Notes: a model not told the origin generated them from the letters alone. 64,000 nt of DNA from Sphingopyxis sp. CCNWLW2 (GCF_037095755.1 NZ_JBAWKJ010000002.1:1261748-1325747), one strand, 5' to 3'; counted from the first letter of the stretch, positions 1-9,850 are shown. Program-made: numbers and translations.

Positions 1-502
1 CGCCATTTTCGACATGCTCGAGTCCCGAGGACATGTGGAGCAGGCTCCGCAGCGTGATCGCGCCGCGCGGATCGCCGCTGCGCTGCCACGCCTCCACCGG
101 CGCCGGCCCGTCGAGCGACAATTGCCCGTCGGCGACGAGAAAGCCGGTGAGCACCGCGGTGATGCTTTTCGCCATCGACCAGCTGATCAGCTTCGATTCG
201 GGGCCGAAGCCCGCGGCATAGCGTTCATAGATCGGCTCGCCGTCGCGCAGCACGAGCAGCGCGCGCGTCTGCCCAACATCGTCGGCATCGGCGAACAGCG
301 CGTCGGCGCGCGCGCGGATCGCGGCGGGCAGCGCGGGCAGCGGCCGCGGCGTCTCGACAGCGGCGACGCCATCGAGCGACGCGCCGAATTTCGGCGCGGG
401 CGATGCGGGTGCCATATTGCCCTGCCCCGCCGCCTGCGCCAGCGACCAGACGCCGAGCACCCCGAGGGCGGCACTTGCCAGCAGCCGTTTTTTCGTGATC
501 AT
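1..502 (-). CDS. Serine hydrolase, class C beta-lactamase-like, 3' end cut by window edge
   Basis: This is the N-terminal 167 residues of a serine hydrolase of the beta-lactamase/transpeptidase-like superfamily. A signal-peptide-like start (ITKKRLLASAALGVLGVWSL) points to export. Family features seen are a YERYAAGF strand followed by SWSMAKS, where the SxxK nucleophile and general base are about S109 and K112, then a LLHMSSGL segment. Such proteins cleave small amides or esters or act on peptidoglycan; the substrate cannot be read from this part. The start is the ATG whose complement lies at 500-502. It overlaps the start of the divergent gene at 501 by two bases, which leaves almost no conventional promoter space between them. 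The C-terminal KTG-type motif lies outside the window. Confidence 0.85.
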   Translation of the reverse strand, partial: MITKKRLLASAALGVLGVWSLAQAAGQGNMAPASPAPKFGASLDGVAAVETPRPLPALPAAIRARADALFADADDVGQTRALLVLRDGEPIYERYAAGFGPESKLISWSMAKSITAVLTGFLVADGQLSLDGPAPVEAWQRSGDPRGAITLRSLLHMSSGLEHVENG

Positions 503-932
503 GGCTTTGGTGAATAACATTAATCCGACCGGGCCGACAACGGGCGAGACGCCGGCCCCTGTACCAGCCTCTGGGCCGCCGCCCGCTAATCCCCCGCATC
601 CTGCGAAAAAACCGAGCCGCTCGGGCGGTTGCCTGCCCTGGGTGATCGGGCTTGCGGTGCTGCTCGCGATCTTCGCGATCTGGAAATTCCCGTCGTTCAA
701 GGCGCAGGCCGAGCTGGGTTCGGCCTATGCCGCGCGCGTCGGCTGTTCGTGCCGCTATGTGCAGGGACGCAGCCTCGAAAGTTGCCAGAGCGATTTCGAA
801 CCCGGCATGGAGATGGTATCGCTGAGCGAAGACCCCGCGACCCGAACGGTAACGGGAAGCGTGCCGCTACTCGCCTCGCGCAGCGCGCGCTATGCGGGGG
901 CCAGCGGCTGTTTGCTGCGGCCCGACAACTAA
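501..932 (+). CDS. Membrane-anchored hypothetical protein with Cys-rich periplasmic domain
   Basis: A 143-residue protein of no family I recognise. Residues 10-42 are Pro/Ala/Gly-rich and probably disordered. Residues 46-61 (PWVIGLAVLLAIFAIW) form one membrane segment. The remainder, with cysteines near 82, 84, 95 and 137, probably lies in the periplasm and may be disulfide-linked. The start chosen is the ATG at 501, since the upstream part of the frame is antisense to the serine hydrolase. A GTG at 510 is the alternative. The stop overlaps the stop of the convergent gene at 929 by four bases. Its position head-to-head with the exported serine hydrolase suggests, but does not prove, a shared envelope role. 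Confidence 0.7.
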   Translation: MALVNNINPTGPTTGETPAPVPASGPPPANPPHPAKKPSRSGGCLPWVIGLAVLLAIFAIWKFPSFKAQAELGSAYAARVGCSCRYVQGRSLESCQSDFEPGMEMVSLSEDPATRTVTGSVPLLASRSARYAGASGCLLRPDN

Positions 933-1174
933 CGCCGGAAGCGGCGCACCAATAGCGCCAGCGCCGCGGGCATGCCGAAGACGACCAGCGCGATCCCCGC
1001 CTCCTCGGCCCAGCCGTAACCGGCATGGAGCACGCCGACGAGCAGATTGCCGATCGCGACAAGCAACCACAGGATGAGGAACAGCCGCGTCGCCCACGCC
1101 GCATCCCGGATCGTCAGGCGCAGCAGGATCAGCAGGACGAGCCCGGCCAGCAGCATGATGGTCGTGTGCGACAT
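929..1174 (-). CDS. Small integral membrane protein, unknown function
   Basis: An 81-residue, very hydrophobic protein with about three predicted membrane helices: residues 5-20 (TIMLLAGLVLLILLRL), 29-50 and 58-76. It ends in a basic tail (RRFRR), so the C-terminus is probably cytoplasmic. It begins two bases after the stop of the AraC-type gene on the same strand, so the two are probably co-transcribed with the regulator first. No catalytic or binding motif is visible and I do not recognise the family. The length and clean start support a real gene. Confidence 0.7.
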   Translation of the reverse strand: MSHTTIMLLAGLVLLILLRLTIRDAAWATRLFLILWLLVAIGNLLVGVLHAGYGWAEEAGIALVVFGMPAALALLVRRFRR

Positions 1175-1176
1175 CG

Positions 1177-1959
1177 CTATTCCTCCCCTTCATCCGGCAG
1201 AATATCCGACCGATGTCTGCGGCGCCACTCGCCCGGCGACATGCCGATCTTGCGGCGAAAGATCGCGCACAGATGCGCGTGGCTCGAAAAGCCGGTCGCG
1301 AAGGCGATCTCGGCGATCGTCAGCGGGCGGTTCATCAGGAACCAGCAGGCGTGGCGCAGCCGCTGGTGCAGCACATATTGTGCCGGGGTGCGGCCAGTCG
1401 CGCGCGCGAAATGGACGATCAGGCTGTTCACCGACATCCCCGCCGCGGCCGCCATGTCCTCGACCGTCAGCGACACTTCGAGCTGGGTCTGGATGAAGGC
1501 CATCAGATCGTTGATGCGCTGGGCGATGGCGGGCGATTCGGGACGCCCGGCCATGGACTGAAGCGTCTTGGCGAGGATCGTGACGAGCGGATCGGCGGCG
1601 GCGGCATCGTTCGCGAGCAAGGCCCGGACAAGCGCGGCCAGCGCAAGGTCGTGATGCGCCGCGAGCGCACGTGTATCGGGGGCGATTGTCAACCGCGCGG
1701 CGGGAATCTCGACCTCGATCGTACGAACCGCGCCGCCCTTTGCCGTGCCGCGATATGTCTGACCGGCGGGTATCAACCACATTTCGCCGGGCAACGGATC
1801 GCCAAGCGACGTCCGCTGATCGTCCAGCCATGTTTCGAGCCAATGATAGCTTCCCGCCTCGTACAGGATCAGCACATGGACATCGCGTTCGATCGTCCAG
1901 TTCGATGGGCCATCGATCCGGTCAACGATCGAGGCGACCCTGAGTCCACCCACTTCCAT
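1177..1959 (-). CDS. AraC/XylS-family transcriptional regulator
   Basis: A 260-residue regulator with an N-terminal cupin-like sensor arm (about 1-100; PLPGEMWLIPAGQTYRG is typical of AraC-type ligand barrels) and a C-terminal double helix-turn-helix (about 165-255). The second helix pair carries the diagnostic FATGFSSHAHLCAIFRRKIG and ends MSPGEWRRR. In this family the C-terminal domain binds two adjacent major grooves and the N-terminal arm senses a small molecule; neither target nor effector is evident. It is followed directly by a small membrane-protein gene, an obvious candidate target or co-regulated partner. The upstream region to 2183 shows no clear operator. Confidence 0.9.
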   Translation of the reverse strand: MEVGGLRVASIVDRIDGPSNWTIERDVHVLILYEAGSYHWLETWLDDQRTSLGDPLPGEMWLIPAGQTYRGTAKGGAVRTIEVEIPAARLTIAPDTRALAAHHDLALAALVRALLANDAAAADPLVTILAKTLQSMAGRPESPAIAQRINDLMAFIQTQLEVSLTVEDMAAAAGMSVNSLIVHFARATGRTPAQYVLHQRLRHACWFLMNRPLTIAEIAFATGFSSHAHLCAIFRRKIGMSPGEWRRRHRSDILPDEGEE

Positions 1960-2128
1960 CGCATGAATATGGCAAGAATGGGAAAATGTGAAAGCCTGCC
2001 ATATTACGCAATAATATGGTTAAATCGCCCTACCCAAAGTCCTCGGCCCTAGTCGCAGCCGAGATAAAAGAGGCGTGGGCCAGGCTAATACGCGTGCCCC
2101 AGACACGCATGAACAGACCCCCCCGACG

Positions 2129-2160
2129 GCGGGCGGCGCAATCGCCGCCCGCCACTTTTT
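2129..2160 (+). terminator. GC-rich hairpin followed by T-run
   Basis: A 10-bp perfect stem (GCGGGCGGCG / CGCCGCCCGC) with a CAAT loop is followed after three bases by TTTTT at 2156-2160. It has the form of a rho-independent terminator reading rightward. No protein gene reads into it from the left, because the regulator ending at 1177 reads left. It therefore either ends a short unannotated transcript starting around 1960-2100 or acts as a barrier for the leftward hydrolase transcript. The 1960-2183 gap holds nothing else I can support. Confidence 0.55.
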
Positions 2161-2183
2161 CCTGAACGAAACGATGGTCTTGT

Positions 2184-3113
2184 TTATTTTAGGGCGAGGA
2201 ATTCATCCATCGCCCGATTGACTGCATCGGGCGCCTCCCACGGCACGAAGTGGCCGCAGTCGGGCACCTGAACGATCGTCACATCGGGGACGAGCTCCTC
2301 CATCCCGTCAAGATTACATGGCGGCAACGCGACATCGTCGAGCGCCCAGATCACCAGCGTCGGGATGGTGAGTTTCGGGAAGGGTATCGCGGGCGGCTCG
2401 GCATAGGGTTCGTCCATCGCGGGCACGTTGATCGTCGAGCCGCGATACCAGTTGATCATCCCGCGGCAGGCGTCGCGATCCTCCCAGTCCTTCAGCAATC
2501 GGCCGATCTCGTCGGCGGGCTGCAACCCGCCGCTCGGCACGCGCCCGGCAAAAGCATGGGCGAGGATGCCCGCGATGCCATGTTCCTCGATGATCGTGTC
2601 GCTCGCGGGGTCGCGAAAGGTGCGGATATATTGGCTCGCCGCGCGCTGATCTTCGTTGGTCGCGAGCAGACGCTGGAAAATAGCGGGATGCGGTGCGTTG
2701 GCGATCACCGCACGGGTGACCCGCCCCGCCCACGCCGGATGGAGCCCGCCCGGCTGGCCGCCGAGCGCGACGCCCCACGCGATCGCCCCGCCCCAATCAT
2801 GGCCGACGATCGTGAATTCACCGACGTCCAGCGCGTCGGCGAGCGCGAAGATATCGGCGATCAGCTTGTCGGGGGTATAGGATTCGGCGTCCTGCGGTTT
2901 CGACGAGCCGCGATAGCCGCGCTGGTCGGGCGCGATGCAGCGAAAGCGGCCCGCGAAATGCGGCAGCTGATGACGCCAGGTGCGGTGCGATTCGGGAAAG
3001 CCGTGGAGAAAGATGAGGACGGGCGCGTCGCGCGGCCCCATGTCGACGACGTCGAGCTCGACGCCGGTCGAAAGCTCCACGCGCTGTTGTTCGAAATCGC
3101 CGATCATCGACAT
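2184..3113 (-). CDS. Alpha/beta hydrolase, epoxide hydrolase-like
   Basis: A 309-residue alpha/beta-hydrolase. HGFPES at 37-42 is the HGxP oxyanion-hole motif of epoxide hydrolases and haloalkane dehalogenases. The nucleophile elbow GHDWGG carries Asp106, not Ser, which is expected for enzymes forming an alkyl-enzyme ester with epoxides. A WALDD segment near 256 and CGHFVPWEAPD near the C-terminus supply the charge-relay acid and histidine. The family opens epoxides to diols or dehalogenates alkyl halides; epoxide hydrolase is the better guess from the HGFPES form. There is no signal peptide, so it is cytoplasmic, and the gene stands alone. Confidence 0.88.
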   Translation of the reverse strand: MSMIGDFEQQRVELSTGVELDVVDMGPRDAPVLIFLHGFPESHRTWRHQLPHFAGRFRCIAPDQRGYRGSSKPQDAESYTPDKLIADIFALADALDVGEFTIVGHDWGGAIAWGVALGGQPGGLHPAWAGRVTRAVIANAPHPAIFQRLLATNEDQRAASQYIRTFRDPASDTIIEEHGIAGILAHAFAGRVPSGGLQPADEIGRLLKDWEDRDACRGMINWYRGSTINVPAMDEPYAEPPAIPFPKLTIPTLVIWALDDVALPPCNLDGMEELVPDVTIVQVPDCGHFVPWEAPDAVNRAMDEFLALK

Positions 3114-3258
3114 CGCTCCTTTGGTTTCTTTTCGAAACCAATCTGGCGAGGATTGTTGCGGCTGGCAAGCTGCAACAAATGGTGGGACCGTCGGGCGAAG
3201 GAGACAGGGAAGCCCGGCATGTCCGCTATGGGGTGGAAAGCGGACGCCGCCCCTTACT

Positions 3259-3338
3259 CGTCATCCCCGCGAAAGCGGGGACCCAGAGCGTCCGTCGGCT
3301 GGCCCATCCCTGGGTTCCCGCTTTCGCGGGAATGACGA
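3259..3338. repeat. Extragenic palindrome, class A (CGTCATCCCCGCGAAAGCGG)
   Basis: Two inverted arms occur here: CGTCATCCCCGCGAAAGCGG at 3259-3278 and CCGCTTTCGCGGGAATGACG at about 3318-3337, separated by about 40 bases. Each arm is itself a small hairpin (CCCCGCGAAAGCGGGG). This matches the REP/BIME-like extragenic elements common in alphaproteobacterial genomes. It fills the gap between the hydrolase and the pirin gene, and the outward hairpins could stabilise or terminate transcripts. No other feature was seen between 3114 and 3379. Confidence 0.8.
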
Positions 3339-3379
3339 AGCATTAGAAGCGGGACGGCGCCTTCCGGTCGAAACCTGAC

Positions 3380-4263
<884 letters not shown>

Positions 4264-4264
<1 letters not shown>

Positions 4265-4638
4265 CAATCGAGCCTTTCCAATGTTTTGAGCGTCTTTTCG
4301 GTTTCGACATTGCCGGTGTTGAGGGTCGTACCGGGTTCGAGCAGGACGACATGGCATTCGCCGTCCAGCGCCTCGGGACAATGTTCGACGCCGTGCGGGA
4401 CGATGATGAACTCGCCGGGCTCGACGATCACGTCGCGGTCGCGAAACGCCATCTTCATCCGGCCGGCGACGACGAGGAACAATTCATCCTCGACCTCATG
4501 GTGATGCCAGTCGAACTTGCCGTCGAGCTTGACCAGCTTGACCTGAAAATCATTGATGTCGCCCGCGACGCGCGGGTTCCACGCGTCGGGAATTTTCGCG
4601 AAGGCGTCCGCTAGGTTCACCTTGTCCGGCATCATCAT
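4264..4638 (-). CDS. Single-domain cupin protein
   Basis: A 124-residue mono-cupin. The metal-binding motif 1 is DWHHHEVEDELFLVVAG, with a HHH cluster and the acidic residue, and motif 2 is PGEFIIVPHGVEH. Spacing fits the small cupins related to mannose-6-phosphate-isomerase-like or 3-hydroxyanthranilate-type folds, but substrate and activity cannot be assigned. Three consecutive ATG codons (MMM) make the exact start ambiguous within six bases. The start region overlaps the stop of the BolA-like gene and the stop overlaps the pirin start, so expression is probably translationally coupled. Confidence 0.88.
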
Positions 4639-4925
4639 TCTCCCGGCGCGGTCGCCTTGATCGCGAGCGCGTGGACGCGCTGTCCCGGCAGGTCACCGAG
4701 CGCCTTGTTCACGGCGCGCTGGCGCGCGACGCGGTTCTGCCCGGCAAAGCCCGCCCATTCGATGCTCAGGCTGAAATGCGACTCACCGCTGCCGTCGTCG
4801 CCCATATGGCCGTGGTGGCTGGCACTGTCGTTGCTCAGGATGAAATTGGCGTCGGGAAAGGCTGCGCTGAGCAGACTTTCCATCTCTTGCTGTACGGGGC
4901 CTTTGCTGCTCATGGGGTTGACCAT
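4635..4925 (-). CDS. BolA family protein
   Basis: A 96-residue BolA-like protein. The family core is recognisable: DSASHHGHMGD, the FSLSIEWAGFAGQNRVARQR strand-helix with its basic patch, and the C-terminal HALAIKA. The histidines (HHGH) are typical ligands for [2Fe-2S] sharing with monothiol glutaredoxins, which suggests a role in iron-sulfur handling or stress response. A Met at codon 5 (position 4913, MSSKGPVQQ) is a possible true start. It is the first gene of the BolA-cupin-pirin operon and is divergent from the J-domain gene. Confidence 0.9.
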   Translation of the reverse strand: MVNPMSSKGPVQQEMESLLSAAFPDANFILSNDSASHHGHMGDDGSGESHFSLSIEWAGFAGQNRVARQRAVNKALGDLPGQRVHALAIKATAPGE

Positions 4926-4977
4926 AAGCGCTTCGTCGCCAAATTATAAGACCTCCAACGCCTCTCGAAAGTCTGTT

Positions 4978-5571
4978 GTGCCTTCTTCTGCACGCCCTTC
5001 CCGTTTTCATGGCCGCGTCCCCCGCGAAGAGGCCTGCGCCGCGCCCGGATGCCGCGAACCCGGCGAGTTTCGCGCGCCGATGGCATGGACGCGCTCGCCC
5101 GACGGCCCGCCGCAATATCGCTGGCTGTGCCTCGACCATGTGCGCGAATTCAACGCGGGCTATAATTTCTTCGACGGCATGACCGCCGACCAGATCATGG
5201 AGGCGCAATCGCCGACCGCGGGCTGGGAGACCGAAAGCCGCACCTTCCGCCCCGCGGGCAGCGCCGACCTGCCGCCGCGCTGGGCCGATTTCAGGGACCC
5301 GATCGACGCGCTCGGCGCGCGCTTTCGCCAGCGGATGGACGAGGCGCGGCGCGAGGCGGCGAATCCCGGCCTGTCGCGCGAGGAGCATGCGGCGATGCAG
5401 TTGCTCGCGCTGCCCGCCGATGCCGACCGCGCGGCGCTGCGGCGGCGCTACAGCGAGCTGGTCCGCAAATATCATCCCGACCGCAATGGCGGCGATCGCA
5501 GTTTCGAAGCACGGCTGGGTGAGGTAGTCCGGGCGTATCAATTGCTGAGGAAGACCAAGGCTTTCGCATAG
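4978..5571 (+). CDS. J-domain (DnaJ-like) protein
   Basis: About 197 residues ending in a J-domain: the HPD tripeptide is in RKYHPDRNGGDR and is followed by helix IV (VVRAYQLLRKTKA). The middle part (YRWLCLDHVREFNAGYNFFDGM) is conserved in alphaproteobacterial J-domain proteins whose J-domain is C-terminal instead of N-terminal. The protein should stimulate an Hsp70 ATPase. No ATG fits: the frame stays open upstream into antisense sequence of the BolA gene. I chose the GTG at 4978 because the protein then begins just before the conserved part. The start is uncertain by up to about 20 codons. Confidence 0.8.
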   Translation: MPSSARPSRFHGRVPREEACAAPGCREPGEFRAPMAWTRSPDGPPQYRWLCLDHVREFNAGYNFFDGMTADQIMEAQSPTAGWETESRTFRPAGSADLPPRWADFRDPIDALGARFRQRMDEARREAANPGLSREEHAAMQLLALPADADRAALRRRYSELVRKYHPDRNGGDRSFEARLGEVVRAYQLLRKTKAFA

Positions 5572-5582
5572 GGAGACGCACA

Positions 5583-6020
5583 ATGACCGACCTCGACGAA
5601 GCACGGATCGAAGTGGTGCGCCGCCATATGGCGCTCGAGATCACGCACGATTGGGACGGCGTACTCGCGACCTTCGACCATCCGCGTTACGAATTGATGG
5701 GCCCCGGCACGATCTTCGACGGCGAAGCGGCGGTGCGATCCTATTTCGCGACGTCGCGCGAGCCCTTTCCCGATCAGGCGAACGAGGTCATCGCGATCGC
5801 CGCCGACGAAGGCACGAACACGGTGCTCGTCGAATTCTGGCTGACGGGCACGCATCTCGGTCCGCTGAAGCTCGGCCTGCGCACGATCGAGCCGACGGGC
5901 AAGGCGTTCCGTATCCGTATGGCGGCAAGCTTCGAATTCGCACCCGGCGGCGACAAGATCGTCTGCGAACGTCCCTATTACGACCAGTCGGCGGTGATGA
6001 AGGCGCTCGGCCTACTCTAG
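5583..6020 (+). CDS. SnoaL-like / NTF2-fold protein
   Basis: A 145-residue protein with the NTF2-like cone fold pattern of SnoaL-type proteins: an N-terminal helix ([19 protein letters not shown]), the [22 protein letters not shown] segment and alternating beta strands afterwards. Such folds host isomerases, hydrolases or simply bind hydrophobic ligands, so no reaction is assigned. A GGGAGACGC stretch gives a plausible ribosome site before the ATG. It lies 11 bases after the J-domain gene on the same strand, so the two may be co-transcribed. Confidence 0.82.
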   Translation: MTDLDEARIEVVRRHMALEITHDWDGVLATFDHPRYELMGPGTIFDGEAAVRSYFATSREPFPDQANEVIAIAADEGTNTVLVEFWLTGTHLGPLKLGLRTIEPTGKAFRIRMAASFEFAPGGDKIVCERPYYDQSAVMKALGLL

Positions 6021-6123
6021 AATATCGCCACGAAAGGCGTTGCAAGCCGCAACCCATGGCGATACCGCGACGACGAAGCGCCGCCGCGCGGCGACTCTCC
6101 CCGTTTGCTTGCTGGACTTTGCC

Positions 6124-7113
6124 ATGACCGATATCCCGAACAGCCTTCCCGATCACCACGGCTCGACGCTGCTTGCGGCGCCCGATACCGAGGTTGATGC
6201 GCGCGAGGTCTTCGGGGTCGATATCGACATGAAGGTGCCGGCATTCAGCGAAGCCGACGAGCGCGTCCCCGACCTCGATCCCGCCTATGTCTTCGACGGC
6301 GACACGACGCTCGCGATCCTCGCGGGCTTCAAATATAACCGCCGCGTGATGGTGCAGGGCTATCATGGCACCGGCAAGTCGACGCATATCGAACAGGTTG
6401 CGGCGCGGCTGAAATGGCCGTGCATCCGCGTCAACCTCGACGCGCATATCAGCCGTATCGATCTCGTCGGCCGCGATGCGATCGTGCTGCGCGACGGCCA
6501 ACAGGTCACCGAATTCCGCGAAGGCCTGCTCCCCTGGGCGCTGCAGACGCCGACCGCGCTCGTCTTCGACGAATATGACGCCGGCCGTCCCGACGTGATG
6601 TTCGTGATCCAGCGCGTGCTCGAAACCGAGGGCAAGCTGACCCTGCTCGACCAGAATCGCGTGATCCGCCCGAACCCGCATTTTCGCCTCTTCTCGACCG
6701 CGAATACCGTCGGGCTCGGCGACACGAGCGGACTGTATCACGGGACGCAACAGATCAACCAGGGCCAGATGGACCGCTGGAACATCGTCGTCACGCTGAA
6801 CTATCTGCCCGCGGCGACCGAAAGCGCGATCATCCTCGCCAAGGTGCCCGACACCGACGAGACGACCGTCGCGAATATGGTGAAGGTCGCCGACCTGACA
6901 CGTCAGGGCTTCATCAACGGCGACATTTCGACCGTGATGTCGCCGCGCACGGTGATCAGCTGGGCGCAGAATACCGCGATCTTCAACAATATCGGCTTCG
7001 CCTTCCGTCTCTCCTTCCTCAACAAATGCGACGAGGCCGAACGGATGATCGTCGCCGAATATTATCAGCGCGTGTTCGGCGAGGATCTGCCCGAAAGCGT
7101 CGTCGGCAAGTGA
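6124..7113 (+). CDS. cobS: CobS, AAA+ ATPase subunit of cobaltochelatase (or MoxR-like homologue)
   Basis: A 329-residue AAA+ ATPase of the CobS type. The Walker A is GYHGTGKST (79-87), the Walker B is [10 protein letters not shown], and the sensor region is [20 protein letters not shown]. With CobN and CobT it inserts cobalt into hydrogenobyrinic acid a,c-diamide in aerobic B12 synthesis; CobS and CobT form the ATPase complex. The ATG at 6124 is preferred because it gives the conserved N-terminus. The stop overlaps the GTG start of the next gene (GTGA). cobT lies 2.7 kb downstream, but no cobN or other cob gene is in the window, so a B12 role is not certain here. Confidence 0.92.
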   Translation: MTDIPNSLPDHHGSTLLAAPDTEVDAREVFGVDIDMKVPAFSEADERVPDLDPAYVFDGDTTLAILAGFKYNRRVMVQGYHGTGKSTHIEQVAARLKWPCIRVNLDAHISRIDLVGRDAIVLRDGQQVTEFREGLLPWALQTPTALVFDEYDAGRPDVMFVIQRVLETEGKLTLLDQNRVIRPNPHFRLFSTANTVGLGDTSGLYHGTQQINQGQMDRWNIVVTLNYLPAATESAIILAKVPDTDETTVANMVKVADLTRQGFINGDISTVMSPRTVISWAQNTAIFNNIGFAFRLSFLNKCDEAERMIVAEYYQRVFGEDLPESVVGK

Positions 7114-8309
7114 CGTCGGTGCGCCACCTGGCGGTGGCGTCCTGCGCCGCACTCGCGCTGTCGGGGTGCAGCATCGCGGCGGTCGACTATGGCAAGGTCC
7201 GGCATGCCGACTATGTCGCCGACCCGCGCTGCACCGCGCAGCCGGGCGCGGTGGTCGATGGCGAGGCCTTGCCCTATTTCTTCGCGACGAGCCGCTTGCC
7301 CGACTGCCGCACCCCCGATATCGAGCTGCTCCGCCACCGCGGCGACCATATGCGCTACGGCCGCTTCAACGCCCCGCGCGAGGTCGAGGTCGGCAAGAAG
7401 AAAAAGCTGCTCGCGCCGATCGCCTTCCAGACCTCGGCCGACTGGTGGCGCGCGCTGCAGGCCGAAACCGACCGCAAGCAGGGCCGCGTGCTGCTCTATG
7501 TTCACGGTTACCGCGAGAATTTCCCGACGACGTCGAAGGACGCGACGCAGATCGCGCGCATGACGGGCTTCGACGGCCCGATCATCGAATACAGCTGGCC
7601 GTCGCAGGGCAAGGTCCTGAGCTATGTCGTCGACGAGACGAACATGTACCACGACGTCCGCAATTTCCGGGACTTCCTGAAGTCGCTGGCCGAACAATCG
7701 TGGGTCAAGGAGATCGTGGTCGTCTCGCATTCGCTTGGCGCGCGGCTCGTCGTCCCCGCGATCTCTTATGTCGATCGCACGTCGAGCAGCGCGGACAGCA
7801 GCAATATCTCGAACGTCATCCTCGCCTCGCCCGACATCGACCGCGAGACGTTCGAGCGCGATATCGAGGAAGAGGTGCTGTCGGCACGGCGCGTCGCCAA
7901 CAATCGCCGGATCACCGTCTATACGTCGCGCGCCGACAAGGCGCTTGCCGCGTCGCGCGCGATCCACGGCTATCCGCGGCTCGGCTCGCCCTATTGCTTC
8001 AACCCGTTCGAGGCGGCCGAGCTGAAGGCCAAGGGGCTGCCCGAGCGCTGCTATCCCGTGTCGCGCGCAGGCCTGACCGTGATCGACACCACCGACGTCT
8101 CACGCGGGTCGACGGGGCATAGCAATTTCCTGCGCAGCGCGGTCGTGTGCCGCGATTTCATCGACGTCGTCGCGAACAAGCGCACGCGGCCCGAGCGCGT
8201 CGCGACGATATGGGCGCATGTGTTCCGGCTGCTCCCCGACCCCGCGTTGCCGAAAGACGGCGACGACGCGATCTGTCACCGCACGCCCGAGGTCGAAGAG
8301 CCGCAGTAA
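7110..8309 (+). CDS. Alpha/beta hydrolase lipoprotein (DUF900-type)
   Basis: A 399-residue exported hydrolase. The start is the GTG at 7110, overlapping the cobS stop. The N-terminus [20 protein letters not shown] has a lipobox (LSGC), so the mature protein is probably lipid-anchored. The catalytic part shows [11 protein letters not shown] (oxyanion strand) and [11 protein letters not shown], with the nucleophile Ser in a SHSLG elbow. [11 protein letters not shown] near the C-terminus supplies the likely catalytic His. This is the pattern of Pfam DUF900 hydrolases. The substrate is unknown. Translational coupling to cobS is notable because a lipoprotein has no obvious role in cobalt chelation. 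Confidence 0.85.
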   Translation: MTSVRHLAVASCAALALSGCSIAAVDYGKVRHADYVADPRCTAQPGAVVDGEALPYFFATSRLPDCRTPDIELLRHRGDHMRYGRFNAPREVEVGKKKKLLAPIAFQTSADWWRALQAETDRKQGRVLLYVHGYRENFPTTSKDATQIARMTGFDGPIIEYSWPSQGKVLSYVVDETNMYHDVRNFRDFLKSLAEQSWVKEIVVVSHSLGARLVVPAISYVDRTSSSADSSNISNVILASPDIDRETFERDIEEEVLSARRVANNRRITVYTSRADKALAASRAIHGYPRLGSPYCFNPFEAAELKAKGLPERCYPVSRAGLTVIDTTDVSRGSTGHSNFLRSAVVCRDFIDVVANKRTRPERVATIWAHVFRLLPDPALPKDGDDAICHRTPEVEEPQ

Positions 8310-8313
8310 GCGG

Positions 8314-8445
8314 CTAGAAGCCGCACATGATCGCGAAATTGGCGAGCCAGACGACCGGTCCCTCGCCGGTCCACAGCCACAGCCCGCCCGCCGCGATCAG
8401 GACGAAGAGCGCAAGCGCGATCCAGTCCTGCCGCGCGAGCTTCAT
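8314..8445 (-). CDS. Small membrane protein (43 aa)
   Basis: A 43-residue protein, MKLARQDWIALALFVLIAAG and onward, with one clear membrane helix (about 9-26) and a second weaker hydrophobic stretch (VVWLANFAIM). The start ATG overlaps the stop of the MFS transporter gene (ATGA), and the frame upstream of it is antisense or out of frame with the transporter, so the short form is the real one. Translational coupling suggests it may be an accessory subunit or partner of the transporter. Family not recognised. Confidence 0.6.
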   Translation of the reverse strand: MKLARQDWIALALFVLIAAGGLWLWTGEGPVVWLANFAIMCGF

Positions 8446-9659
8446 GCCGGCTCCAGCCGTTTGACCGGCGCGTCGGCGATCGGCAGGTGGACGAGCCCGG
8501 CGAACAGCCCGAGCGCGATCGAGAAGCCCCACGCGATATTATAGCTGCCGGTGGCGTCGAAGATCAGCCCCGCCATCCACGCGCCGAAAAAGCTGCCGAG
8601 CTGGTGACTCAGAAACACGATGCCATAGAGCATCGAGAGGTAGCGGATGCCGAAGATGCGCCCGACGATGCCGCTGGTAAGCGGCACCGTGCCGAGCCAC
8701 AGGAAGCCCATCGCGCCCGCAAAGACGAGCGCGCTCGCATGACTCAGGGGCAGGAAGAGGAAGAGCGCGATCACCGCCGAGCGCGCGGTATAGAGCGCCG
8801 ACAGCACATATTTCTGGCGCATCAGGTCGCCCGCGCGGCCGAACACGTACGAACCGAGGATGTTGAACAACCCGACGAGTGCGAGCACCTGCGCACCGAT
8901 CTCGATGCCGAGCCCCTTGTCGTCGAGATAGGCGGGCAGATGCGTCGCGATGAAGGCGATGTGGAAACCACAGACGAAGAAACCCGCATTGAGCAGCCAA
9001 TAGCCGCGGTGAACGGCGGCCTCGCGCAGCGCTTCGCGCGCGGTCTGCTCCTCGGCCCGCAGCGTCCCGGGCGTGTCGGTACGACCCGCAACGCCGATTG
9101 CGAGCAGGCCGCACAGCGCGACGAGCCCCGCCATGATCCACAAAGTCTGGTGATAGCCGATGTCACCGAGCAGCATCGATGCCAGCGGCACGACGAGGAA
9201 CTGGCCGAGCGAGCCGCCCGCGGTGACGATACCGAACGCGCTGCTGCGCTTTTCGGGGCTGACGACGCGGCCGACCGCGCCGAGCACGACGACGAAGGTC
9301 GTCGCCGACTGCGCCATGCCGATCAGCAGGCCGAAGCTGATGTGGAGCCCAATCGCGTCGGTCGCGAACGCCGCGCCGATCAGCCCGAGTGCATAGAGCA
9401 GCGCCCCGCCGAGCACGACGCGCCCCGCGCCATGCTTGTCGGCGAGCGCGCCGACGAAGGGCTGAACGAGACCGAAGAGCAGGTTCTGGAGCGCCATCGC
9501 GAGCCCGAAGTCGGATCGGCTGATCCCGATATCGACGCTCATCTGCGGCAGGAACAGGCCGAACGACTGGCGCACGCCCATCGCGAGCGTGACGATGAAC
9601 GCCGCGCAGGCGATGACGACCCACGGGCGTTTCATGGGGGAGAGTGCGGGGGAGGACAT
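8442..9659 (-). CDS. MFS transporter
   Basis: A 405-residue major facilitator with twelve hydrophobic segments. The loop 2-3 motif reads GALADKHGAGRVVLGGA, an MFS motif A variant. The TM5 region contains SFGLLIGMAQSATTF and the second half repeats a similar pattern (FGRAGDLMRQKY). This pattern resembles the monocarboxylate/oxalate-formate group of MFS carriers, but the substrate cannot be assigned. The gene reads opposite to cobS and cobT and separates them, and is followed by an overlapping 43-codon membrane gene. Upstream of the start lies an extragenic palindrome. Confidence 0.9.
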   Translation of the reverse strand: MSSPALSPMKRPWVVIACAAFIVTLAMGVRQSFGLFLPQMSVDIGISRSDFGLAMALQNLLFGLVQPFVGALADKHGAGRVVLGGALLYALGLIGAAFATDAIGLHISFGLLIGMAQSATTFVVVLGAVGRVVSPEKRSSAFGIVTAGGSLGQFLVVPLASMLLGDIGYHQTLWIMAGLVALCGLLAIGVAGRTDTPGTLRAEEQTAREALREAAVHRGYWLLNAGFFVCGFHIAFIATHLPAYLDDKGLGIEIGAQVLALVGLFNILGSYVFGRAGDLMRQKYVLSALYTARSAVIALFLFLPLSHASALVFAGAMGFLWLGTVPLTSGIVGRIFGIRYLSMLYGIVFLSHQLGSFFGAWMAGLIFDATGSYNIAWGFSIALGLFAGLVHLPIADAPVKRLEPA

Positions 9660-9728
9660 AGGCCGCGGATGCTCCCCCGGCCGAGCGAGGTCAAGCGAGC
9701 ATAGCTATGGCCGCGTTCATTCCCTCTT

Positions 9729-9801
9729 CGTCACCCCGGACTTGATCCGGGGTCCAAGGCTTCACCGGCGGAATGGACCCCGGATCAAGTCCGGGGTGAC
9801 G
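9729..9801. repeat. Extragenic palindrome, class B (CGTCACCCCGGACTTGATCC)
   Basis: Perfect inverted arms of 27 bases at 9729-9755 and 9775-9801 (CGTCACCCCGGACTTGATCC then GGGGTCC, and its exact complement). Each arm is itself hairpin-forming (CCCCGGAcTTGATCCGGGG). This is a different sequence class from the elements at 3259 and 17717, and of a type widespread in sphingomonads. It sits between the divergent MFS and cobT genes, so it may affect their promoters or the mRNA leader of cobT. Confidence 0.85.
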
Positions 9802-9850
9802 ATGAAAGGGATTTCCTTCGACACCCAAAGCTGGTTAGAGCCGACTCGAA

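Noticed and set aside
14..517. Plus-strand frame opposite the serine hydrolase
   Set aside because: The minus strand has the SxxK motif and a signal peptide; the plus frame has no recognisable feature.
6020..6123. Cobalamin riboswitch upstream of cobS
   Set aside because: No B12-box-like GCCACTG sequence or matching leader is present before cobS or cobT.
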